From Scenedesmus sp. ARA3 (taxonomy: Eukaryota; Chlorophyta; Chlorophyceae; Sphaeropleales; Scenedesmaceae): a DNA stretch of 64,000 nucleotides. A program made the position numbers and the translations under genes. Of the stretch, positions 1 through 14,127 are shown piece after piece (position 1 is the first letter of the stretch; every line of letters starts with the position of its first letter). Under the pieces are notes generated by a model. It searched no databases. It had not been told where the DNA came from and saw only the letters and a list, made by a program, of their open reading frames with translations. The DNA is taken from assembly GCA_004335835.1 (NCBI GenBank), contig RWJK01001013.1, positions 16,314 through 80,313 on the forward strand. Direction: 5' to 3'.

Positions 1-334
1 TACACGGTGGTTTGTGGTTCGCCCCCATGTCATCCGGAGTTCGCTTTGTAACAAATGAAGCTGGAGCTGTGAGCTAGCTCATATCCATGATTTGCTTTCT
101 GCTGATGGCTTGTACCAGCACTTAAAGCTCTGGGGCGTGTCGTGATGACAGCAGCACCTTACACGGTGCAACCTTTGAGTTCAAAAGTGTGTATAACACG
201 CCCTAGGGTTTGCCGATCATCTGGCTCGCCAAAACGCTCTAACGTCATTCGCGGCCTGTTCATTCTTTGCAAGCGGGAGAACGTAAGCAGCGAGTGATCC
301 CGCGCGTCAGGTCACCACCAGCAGCAGCTGCAGT
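1..334. other. 5' flank of the NDK gene
   Basis: No convincing coding segment is visible. It probably holds the promoter and 5' UTR of the NDK gene starting at 335. No clear TATA box was identified. Confidence 0.4.
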
Positions 335-2270
335 ATGTTCAAGTCTAGCCGCGTGTTCCTGCGGGCTGCTCGCCAGCTGCAATCGCTGGCGCAACAAGGT
401 AGCTTATACAGCAGATCAGCAAATCGTCTGCTGCACACCGCATCGATCCGCCCTGGGCAGTACAGTTACGTGCCTGCTACTGCTGCCTGCTGCTGTGTTG
501 GCAAATATACACAGGTTCCCGTGGAGCAGCATGCGGACTGCACTCGGCAGCAGCAGCTGGCAATTTCAGCTCGACTAGGCCTGTGTATGGGGCTGGTGCA
601 GCAGTGCTGATGGTGGCTGGCGCAGCAATGCTCGGTAAGCAGTACAGGAGATGCTTCATGGACGCTGAAGCAACTTGCCGCTGCATTTGGCAGTGCTGAT
701 GCAGCAATGCGTGTGTGTGTTGTTCCATGTGACTGCATGTTACAGCAGCTGTCATTCCCATGCGTTAAATCAGTTCAGGTGAACCTTGAGAGGGCAGTGC
801 TGGCTCAGCGCCTGCAGGTTCTGTCTACGTCACTGGCGCATCTGCATTGTCGACACCTACTTGCTGCTGCTGCTGCTGCTGCTGCTTTTGGTGATGGCAA
901 CCTGCCCCAGGCTTTGCGCCCAGTGTGCTTGCTGACGCGCCTGCCTGCCTGGAGCGGGAGGAGCTGAGCTTCATCATGATCAAGCCAGGTGCGCTTGGCT
1001 GTGCATGCTGGTTGTCAGAATTACACCACAGCGCTGAATGGAGCAGGAGCAGGAAGAGCACGAAGTAACAATGGGCGACAGGTCCAGACCCTGGTACAGA
1101 AACTGCCTGGTATCTGAGAAATTGCCTGGAACCTGGGAGGTTTGGGGGATGTTGACAAAGCAGCACAGCATGGGCAGTGTGACTGAAGCAGCAGGTGGTG
1201 TATTCTTGCTTCCAGAATGAGTTGTGTCATCTCAGGGCAGGCCATGTGATACTGCCATGCCTGCTGCTGCTGCTGCTGCCTCAGATGGTGTGCAGCGCGG
1301 CCTGATCTCGGACATCATCGCCCGCTTTGAGCGCAAGGGCTACAAGCTGGTCGGGATCAAGGTGCTGGTGCCCACACAGGTGCGTGCATGTTGTGGGTGA
1401 GCGGTATTTTGTGTCTACACACACGTGATGTGAGTGTTGCCGTGCTTGTCAGGCTGTGGCTGACCAGCCAGGTGGGAACAGTGTGTATGGCCAATTGCAC
1501 TCAATGATGATTGGTGCGTGTATGATGTACATACAGCTGTGCTGTTTCAACTGCAACTTGCCATGCGGTGCACCGTGGCAAGCATGCCCCCTGTGACGTG
1601 CGCATCAAATAACACATTTTGCATCAACATGCAACTATGTACCATGTTACGGAATTTGCCCAACAATTGACCGCTGCTGCAGGCGCTGGCTGCCAAGCAC
1701 TATGCGGAGCATGATGGCAAGCCCTTCTTCCCAAAGCTGGTCAACTTCCTGTCAAGGTGACTGCAGCAGTGATACATAGCCTGTTCTTCAAATCTTACAG
1801 TGTTCGCCCTGTTACTTTAATACATACTGCCACATACATCAATATGCACACCGTTGATCCATGCTTTTTATTGTTTGTTGTTGCAGTGGGCCCGTGGTGG
1901 CCATGGTGTGGGAGGGCAAGGCTGTGGTCAAGTACAGCCATACATACTGTCACTCGCATCCATAATCACACCACTCATCCATGTGCTGTCTTTATGGATT
2001 ATCACCTGCGCAGCGGGCCCGTGGTGGCCATGGTGTGGGTGGGCAGGCAGTACATACATCCATATGCACACCATTAACTATGCTCTCAATTGTATGTTGT
2101 TGCAGCGGGCCTGTGGTGGCCATGGTGTGGGAGGGCAAGAGTGTTGTGAAGTACGGCCGCACCATGATTGGGGCCACCAACCCCCTGGCCTCACCACCAG
2201 GCACCATCAGGTGCGCGCGTGATGTATGCGCTGCAAGTCACTTTTGTGTGTTAAAGGATGCGCGACGCCC

Positions 2271-2307
<37 letters not shown>

Positions 2308-2564
2308 GACTTACGTGTGCTGTTGCCCGGCTGTTTGGGCTGCCATGGGCAGTTGGTGAGCTGCAGCAAGTCATGGCGTGGGAGGGCAGGAGTGTTGCTG
2401 TGCAGTACGGCAGGGGGGTGATCGGGCGGCCAGCGCCCTGGCCTCCACACCAGCCAGCTGTGTTGCAGTACCGCGGAGTCCAACGTATTGTCTTTAGTCT
2501 CTCTCTACAAGTATGAAGCACAATCCTGTCTGGTATGTGAACACATCACCATGAGCCAACCAGA

Positions 2565-2599
<35 letters not shown>

Positions 2600-3284
2600 G
2601 CCAGGGGTGACTACGGCATTGACACTGGGCGCAACATCATCCACGGCTCTGACTCAGTGGAGGTGCGCGGGTGGCGCAGTGCTTCCGGTTGCTGCGATAT
2701 TCTCTGTTGCTGCAAAGACGGGCTGAACAGATGTGCAGCACAGCGGAACGTGCGTGGCACCTAGAACGCAACAATTGCGGCAGCTGCAGCATGACTGTGT
2801 GCTGTTTGCAGCACTGTCAGGCTGGCGCTCGCATCCCTGCCTGCAGTGCCAGTAATGCCATCAGTGCTGCCTGTGACGCCCACAGTGCCATGTTGCCACC
2901 GCAAGCAGATCCATTCTGTGCTGTTGCTGTTGTGCACTGCAGTCTGCCCAGCGGGAGATTGCCCTGTGGTTCAAGGTGCGTGGTTTGAGCTAGTACTTTC
3001 TCAGCCTGAAGCTCTCCAGGCTCTCCAGATTGTCAGGGCGTGCTGCCTGCTGTAGCGGCGCACACACCAGCTCTTGGCTGGGCAGCTAATACCCAACGCA
3101 TAACAATGGGGCCAATAGTGTCAAGAACGGGGCCAGCTACGTGCCATCTTTTGATAAGTATACCAAACCCTGCAATACCTGTGTGCTTTGCCCATGTGAA
3201 ATTGATCCTTTTACATGCTGCTGCATGCAGGCGGAGGAGCTGGCTGACTATACGCCATCCACTGCTGCATGGGTGTATGAATAA
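335..3284 (+). CDS. NDK: Nucleoside diphosphate kinase, organelle-targeted type
   Basis: Transfers the gamma-phosphate of ATP to NDPs through a phosphohistidine. Modelled exons: 335-398, 911-988, 1285-1379, 1683-1756, 2106-2210, 2605-2662, 2943-2975, 3231-3284; they join in phase to give 186 aa. Visible family blocks are [40 protein letters not shown], and [12 protein letters not shown], in which His152 is the expected catalytic histidine. The first about 35 residues are Arg/Ser/Ala-rich and acid-free ([16 protein letters not shown]), which suggests a mitochondrial presequence as in plant NDPK III. The 398/911 junction is the least certain; another presequence exon could lie between. The exon at 2106 is flanked by partial copies of itself. 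Nothing in the sequence links it functionally to the arsenate genes downstream. Confidence 0.9.
1887..2452 (+). repeat. Partial copies of NDK exon 5 around the real exon
   Basis: The acceptor and first about 50 bases of exon 5 (encoding [11 protein letters not shown]) occur at 1887-1935 and 2014-2050, each after a CAG acceptor. The intact exon follows at 2106-2210. A degenerate downstream copy of its middle (2368-2452) still reads [16 protein letters not shown]. The copies lack matching donors and are read as pseudo-exons. Confidence 0.8.
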
Positions 3285-4044
3285 GGCAGCCACAATGGCG
3301 TCATTACTATGGCTGATTGGCAGCCGGATGGTGTCAATGATGTTGATGATGAGCAGGAGGGCAGCGTGGCAGCAGTCCAGCTTTTACTAAAAGCAGCGTA
3401 GTACGCTTGTACACGCTGCACACGCAGTAGAACATGTGCCGCAGAAAACTTCAAGTTCAACTGTAGGGGTGTTGCCCCTACTGGCTGGCTGCAGCACAGC
3501 TCTGTGATACCTGGTCAGGAAAGTATGATAATACTTAAACCTTTTATTTACTTGAGGCGTGATCACCACCACGTGGCAGGGTGGTGTGCTGGTCAATCAG
3601 TCACTCAAAGGGGGCTTCCCTATCAGCATTGTGACAGCGCTTGGCCAGCGTACCGTGGCATTGTAACAACCTTTTTCTCCCCCTACTCCCCATGGGAACA
3701 ATTTCCATCTGATTTTTTCAGTGCAGGCCCTGCTGAGCCAGCAGTCGTAACAGCGCGTGCTCATGACAGCGTCTGTGTATGCTCCTCCTCCAGGTACGAC
3801 GAGCAACAATACTCAATTCAATCAACAGAACACCGCCGCTCTGCCTTTGATTATTGCGAACCGTTTGACAGTCACACAAATCACAGATTACTTTTGTGTG
3901 AAGATACTGTCAGTGACTGCAGGTGTGCGAAATATTCCACTCCAGGTGAACAATGGCTGGATTTTTTCGATTGGCAACGCTTTCAATACGCATTTTTCGT
4001 AAAACTGCTATGTGCGTCTGCGATCATGTTCAAAGTGTCACGAC
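3285..4044 (+). other. NDK-PGK intergenic region
   Basis: Contains the NDK 3' UTR (a TGTAA motif lies at 3662-3666) and the presumed PGK promoter. It is less repeat-rich than the introns. An open frame across 3504-4061 shows no recognisable family and is taken as chance. Confidence 0.4.
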
Positions 4045-7000
4045 ATGGCGCAGCTAGATGATGCCGTTGCCACACTCCTCAGCGTCGACCTTGCTGCTGT
4101 TGAATTGCACAATAAACGCGTACTATACAGAGTCGATCTAAACGTTCCCGTATGTCAAGGACGAGTAGTTGATGACACGAGGCTGCGTAGCATTCTTCCC
4201 ACACTGCAGCTGCTGCTGCAGAAAGGTGCCAGAGTAGTGCTTTGCAGCCACTGGGGTCGACCTGATCATGCCTCTTCGATAGAGGAGCTACAGAAATTCA
4301 GTCTGGCACCTGTAGCGCAGCTGCTGGAGCAGCAGCTAAGGCCAGATGTGTTCACTGGCCTTGCTGCAGACTGCGTTGGCAGCGCTGCACAAGCTGCTGT
4401 GCAACAGCTGCAGCCAGGGCAGGTGAACAAGCAGCTTTCTGTTCTTTCTCATTGTGTGGTACTTGACCCTGAAGCATAGCCTGTACCATATGCAGCGTAT
4501 GCTGTGATGCTGATGGGTAGACCCCTATCACCAGTAAGCCAGCAGCTATGCTGCAGTATAACAAAGCTTCCTATTCATATTCTATGCCCCTGCTCTACAC
4601 ATCGCAGAGCCTTTTGCCTGAAATCACAGCCCCAACACACACACCTGCTGCTTCTCGCGGCTCCACCGCCATATTTGATGCGCACTCCAACCGCCGCAGG
4701 CATGCCTGCTAGAAAACTTGCGCTTCCACAGCGGAGAGGCAGCAAGCGAGCCGGCATTTGCTCGGCAGCTGGCTGCGCTGGGCGATGTTTACGTCAGTGA
4801 CGCTTTCGGCGTGGCGCACAGGGAGCAGGCCAGCGTCACAGTGAGTGCGGCGTGACAGTGTTACTTGTGTTACATGCCGCATTGACATGGTTACGCGCTG
4901 CATACTGTTCTGCACAGTGTTCTGCACGCATGCTGCACACACCATCAGGTGCTTAAACGTCCATCTCTCTCCTGCATTGCTTTGGCATCTGAGACGATTG
5001 CTGTTGCTGTGATGTACTGTGCTGAGCTGCGCTGTGCTCAGGCATGCTGCGCTGTGCTGTGCTGTGCTTGGTCGCCACATGTGTAACATCAGCTCAACCA
5101 GCCCATGGCGGTGCAGCACATGCTGATGCATGTTTTCAGCAACGCCCCAACCAGCATTTTTCACACTGCTGTTGTTCGGAAACCTGGACAGTTTGATGCT
5201 GAGCTGTCTGCTCGCTTGCACTGTGGCGTCCTTCCTGCAAGCTATACCCTTGTGTCCCTCCTGTATGCTTTTTACCTTGCTGCATTGTGTGCACTGTGGC
5301 ATGCAGGGAGTGCTGCAGCACATGGCCGCCTGCTACCCTGGCTTGCTGATGCAGTCTGAGCTGCGATACCTGCACAGCACTTGCCACACCCCTGAAAGGT
5401 GCGCAGGCAGTTCTCTTTCATGGTGTACTTGTTGCTTTGCAGTGATTTGGTTCAAGCAAGAAGTAGTGCCTGCCTTGCCTGTTTTGCAAAGCAGCACAAC
5501 ACCCGCGAGCGCAACAGACTCCGTGGCTGTCTTGGCCTCACACAGCACAATGCACACACAGTGCAATGCAGCCAGCTGAGCTGTGCGGCCTGCCCTGTTA
5601 CGCTCGCAGTAACAACTTCTGCTGCAGAGGGTACATGGGCAAATGCTTGCAGGGATACTGATACTGAAATTTATTACTAATACATACTATGATGTTAGTA
5701 ATAACAGTTGAGGTGTTTACAATGATTGTCGCTGCTGCTGCTGCTGCTGCTGCCCCCGCAGGCCGTTTGGTGTGGTCATTGGCGGCGCCAAGGTGCGTGA
5801 CAAGATCGGCGTGCTGCAGGCGCTTGTGAGCAGCGCAGATGTGCTGCTGATCGGCGGCCGCATGGCCTTCACCTTCCTGGCAGCGGAGGGCGTGGCGTGC
5901 GGCAGGACGCAGATCGAGGAGGATTGGCTGGAGGTGGGTTGCTGGGGGAGTGACAGAGTGAGAAAGTAAAGAAGTGAGAGAGTGACGCGATGTTGCCTAG
6001 AAAGAGTGAGACAGTGAAGAAAGAGTGCCCCAGTCGGTGTGGTTGTAGCTAGCCCACGCACCTTCTCGTCCCCTCTCTCTTCTCCTCTCCCTCTCTCAAA
6101 CCCTGCTGTTAATCTGCTAGCAACCCTGCTCTTTACATGTTGTGCTTGCTGGTTCACCCTTCTGCTGCTGCTGCTGCTACTGGTCACGCTGCTGCCGGTC
6201 ACCTCGGCATCCTACAGGCGTGCCGGGTGATGCGGGAGTCTGCTGCAGCCCGTGGCGTGAAGCTGCTGCTGCCTCGTGACATTGTGGTAGCACGCAGCCT
6301 GGATGACGACTGCGGCTGCTGCACAGTGCCGCTCACTGTGAGCTGCTGCACTCCAGAAGCCCCCTGCGTGCCAAACGGTGGGTTGTTACATGGTTGTTGT
6401 ATATGATATTTATCACACATAGAGCGGCTGCTGCACGGTGCCACTCACAGTGAGCTGCTGCACCCCGGAAGCCCCCTGCGTGCCAAACGGTGGGTTGCTG
6501 TGCTTGGTGTGTGTTTGTCTACACGTTCAGCTGGCAAATGGCGCCTTTGGCACCATTGGCAGCGCTTGATTATCAGTAGAAGAAAAACGCCGCCGTGTGA
6601 CAGACCACTACACAACAGTTGAGGATGTAGCTGCTGCTGCTGCTGCTGCCGCCTGTTTCACCATCAACCGCCATGCGTGCATATCCGCGCTGCACAGGCT
6701 GCTATGGACTGGACATCGGGCCGGAGACAGCAGCAGCGTTCACAGAGGCCATACAGGGCTGCAAGACAGTCTTTTGGAATGGACCCATGGGCAGGTTTGA
6801 GGTGCCGGGGTTTGCTGCTTGCACGCACGCAGTGGCACGGGCCATGGGGCAGGCGACAGCAGCAGGCAGCACAACGATAGTGGGAGGTGAGCAGCAGCAG
6901 GCAGTAGGGGAGATTGAGCTGTTGCAGGCAGTAGTTGGAGGCTGCTGCAAGAGCAGTACTAGCAGCACTGCCCACGGCAACAAGTTAAAGATACGTACGC

Positions 7001-7423
7001 ACAGCCAGGCCATTAAAGGGTGATACCGATTACATTGCCTGGCATGTCTGGTAATCGCTGGCGCCAGTGCTATAGCTCCATTGGCGGTTGATGATCATAC
7101 TGTTGACAAAGGAACTGCATGTGGATGCATGCAAGCAGAACATCGATACAGCTGTTGCGCCCCACCAATTACGAGACACATCATCGCGATGATGTGTGCT
7201 GACCTTGCACTGCATGCATGCATCGCTGAGATACTGATGCTTCCTTGCAGGTGGAGACTCAGTGTCTGCAACCAATGAGATGCAGCCGCCGCCAGCCATC
7301 TCATACATCAGCACAGGCGGGGGTGCAAGCCTGCAGCTGATACAAGGGCAGCTGCTGCCAGGCATACGCGCGCTGGCACAGGCAGTGGCAGCAGCAGCAG
7401 CAGCAGCAACAGCAGCCAGCTGA
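4045..7423 (+). CDS. PGK: Divergent phosphoglycerate kinase
   Basis: Interconverts 1,3-bisphosphoglycerate/ADP and 3-phosphoglycerate/ATP. Exons: 4045-4422, 4700-4840, 5307-5398, 5762-5933, 6218-6377, 6698-6886, 7251-7423; all junctions keep phase and give 434 aa, the normal PGK size. Motifs in order: RVDLNVP near residue 35, SHWGRPDHA (usually SHLGRP), [66 protein letters not shown], and the C-terminal IVGGGDS with [14 protein letters not shown]. The start at 4045 has a good context (gacATGGCG) and leaves no transit peptide, so the product looks cytosolic; an in-frame ATG at 4012 is the alternative. It ends in a poly-Ala tail from a CAG tract. The gene converges on the arsenate-type GAPDH gene, the enzyme whose product PGK normally consumes, so a role with that pair is possible but unproven. 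Confidence 0.9.
6309..6489 (+). repeat. Tandem copy of the PGK exon 5 donor end
   Basis: The last about 70 bases of exon 5 and its donor (6309-6377) recur at 6421-6489 with a few substitutions and the same CCAAACG|GTGGGTT junction. The second copy has no acceptor of its own and sits inside the intron. Confidence 0.85.
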
Positions 7424-7596
7424 GTCTCGGCAGTCACGCCACAGCAGCAGAGCTGCTGCAGGCATACCCACACTCGCACAGGCGGTAGCAGCAGCAGCAG
7501 CAGCCAGCTGAGGCTCAGCAGTCACGCAACAGCAGCAGCAGCAGCAGCCACAGCAGCCAGCAGCTGCCAGGCATACGCACGCTCGCACAAGGCAAA

Positions 7597-7651
<55 letters not shown>

Positions 7652-7690
7652 AGCTGAGGCTCAGCAGTCACGCCACAGCAGCAGCAGCAG
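7360..7690 (+). repeat. Repeated PGK 3' coding end and CAG tract
   Basis: The last coding bases of PGK (CTGCCAGGCATACGCGC, the CAG tract, then CAGCCAGCTGA) are repeated two to three times downstream of the stop at 7421-7423. In each unit a GGCATAC..GC(T)CGCACA block is followed by (CAG)n and CAGCTGAGGCTCAGCAGTCACGC. The last unit has about eighteen CAGs (about 7597-7650). Confidence 0.75.
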
Positions 7691-7854
7691 CAACCGGGGG
7701 CCCCCCGGGTGAGGGAGGGGGCATACATGTCATACATGACTTACATTGGTGTGCCGAGCAGGTGTGGTGTCTGCATAGTAGTGCATGTGCTTTGTGCTGT
7801 TGAGCGGCTGTGGATTCATGTATGTGCAGAAAATCATCACCATCATGTTAAGCC

Positions 7855-8012
7855 ATGGCAACGTCGCCAGATTGTGTGGAGAATTTTGCCGTTGCAAGAT
7901 TTTGCCGCCAATGTCAGATTTTGTGACCATTGCCAGAGTCTGTTGCCAGAATCTTTTACCAATGCATTGTCAGAGTTTGTGGCCATGGCCATTTGTCCAC
8001 AATTTGTCAGTC
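7855..8012. repeat. Degenerate TTGCCAGA-TTTTGT repeat
   Basis: About seven imperfect units built on TTGCCAGA/TTTTGCC/CAGATTTTGTG recur roughly every 20 bases. The composition is T-rich, unlike the surrounding CTG-rich DNA. No function is evident. Confidence 0.5.
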
Positions 8013-8867
8013 ATCAATCTGTGCAGTTTTATTGAGCGCAGTGTGTTAGGCTTCCACCTCCGTCAGGCTATTGTCCTCTTGCAGCGGCGTGGCACTGCAA
8101 GGATGACCACAACTAACGTACGCGCATCTGCGATGTTGCTGTTTGGACACAATTTGGGATCGACTGTGGGGTCGAGCAGCTTACAGCAGGGTTGTGCAGA
8201 GTAGGCGGCAAGACTGGCAGGTCACTGATTGTCTTGTTTGGGCATGCAGCATGCTTGCAGTTGCAATTGCAAGCACAGCAGAGCACTGCTCTGTGGACAT
8301 CACAATTTGTGTGTTACACGACGGGAACACAGCCCGTTTCATCATGTTGCCATCAAGATGAGCTGCGGCACACAACGGATGAGGTGCCAGAAAAGAGGTG
8401 CCTTGTTACACATGTGTAATTCTGTGCAGTTCATTGTAGCTGTTGCTGAGATGGCAACGCCAGCACGCCAACAGCATTGATTGGCGCCCTTGCACCCCGA
8501 CGTTGTGATAAATGGGGTGCTTGCCAGAACGCAGCTGCAGTTGATGGTAGTCACCAGCTGATGTAGGTTGGTTGGACCCACCAAAAATGATATTCGTATC
8601 ACACATTGACCGATGCTGTACCGTCCAAGACCTTCAAACCAATGCTTGCAGTCCCTTCTCCCACGTGCCTTGAATAAGCACGACGGCTGAGACAAACGAT
8701 AAATTTCCTGTGGCGGCAGCTGTGTGGCATCGTGCCGCAAACGCATTCCGTGCTTCAAACACACAGCAGCCACGCATGTGCCATGCAAGGATGCCCTGAG
8801 CTGATGCATGCTGCTGTAGCAGCCTGATAGCTCGCCTGCACACCATGAAGTCCCTGCCTCACTGACT

Positions 8868-8925
8868 GGCCGCCACCAGTCCCGCCAGGTCCACCACTGT
8901 GCAAGAGTAGCCCCACTCTCATCAT
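8868..8925 (-). repeat. Degenerate copy of the GAPDH terminal exon
   Basis: Resembles 9050-9105 (GGCCGCCACCA...CCAGGTCCACCA...AGTAGCCCCACTC), which encodes the GAPDH C-terminus [17 protein letters not shown]. It lies beyond the stop codon and is diverged. Confidence 0.6.
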
Positions 8926-9043
8926 GCCGCCAAGCAGGCCACTGGCCGTGACACTGTGACAGCCATGGCACCTCACTGGCTCATCGTCATCATGTCACCA
9001 TTGAACCCATTAACACCAGAAACTCACTGGCCAGCCATGCAGC

Positions 9044-13757
<4,714 letters not shown>

Positions 13758-14127
13758 TGCGGGCTCTGCTGCAGGTGCGGTGGTGGTGGTGGTGGTGGTG
13801 CTGCTGCTGGTACTGCTGCTGCTGCTGCTGCTGCTGCTCCTGCTGCTGCTGCTGCTACTGCTTCTGTTGCTGTTGTGTCCGTGCTGCAGCCTCGTTCGTT
13901 TCTAAGATTGGGTTTGTTTGCAATGAAGAGGAGTGCACCTGCACGTGGTTATACGCAGCCAAAGACAGCATCGAAGTGTGCACGGAGCGCTAATAACAGT
14001 ATCAAAGTATCAAAGCGACTGGCACTTGTCAGACTGCCTTGAACACACCAAGCAATTCTTCGAACTCTTTATTAGAGCCTTGTCACGATCTTGTCCAGTT
14101 GCAGTCACTCGACAGGCTCGAGGCATC
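13758..14127. promoter_or_regulatory. Shared GAPDH-arsJ divergent promoter region
   Basis: Only 370 bases separate the GAPDH ATG (13757, minus) from the preferred arsJ ATG (14128, plus), so both promoters must lie here or in the 5' UTRs. It contains (GGT)n at about 13783-13799 and CTG-rich sequence to about 13880. The rest is less repetitive. No known arsenic-response element can be recognised by eye. The arrangement suggests joint regulation. Confidence 0.55.

Larger units (their letters stand above)
7691..9043. other. PGK-GAPDH convergent intergenic region
   Basis: Apart from the two repeats listed separately, nothing coding is supported. It should hold the 3' UTRs of PGK (+) and GAPDH (-). 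Open frames here on either strand show no family motifs. Confidence 0.4.

Noticed and set aside
3504..4061. 185-codon frame upstream of PGK
   Set aside because: No recognisable domain, overlaps the PGK start in another frame, and lies where the promoter should be.
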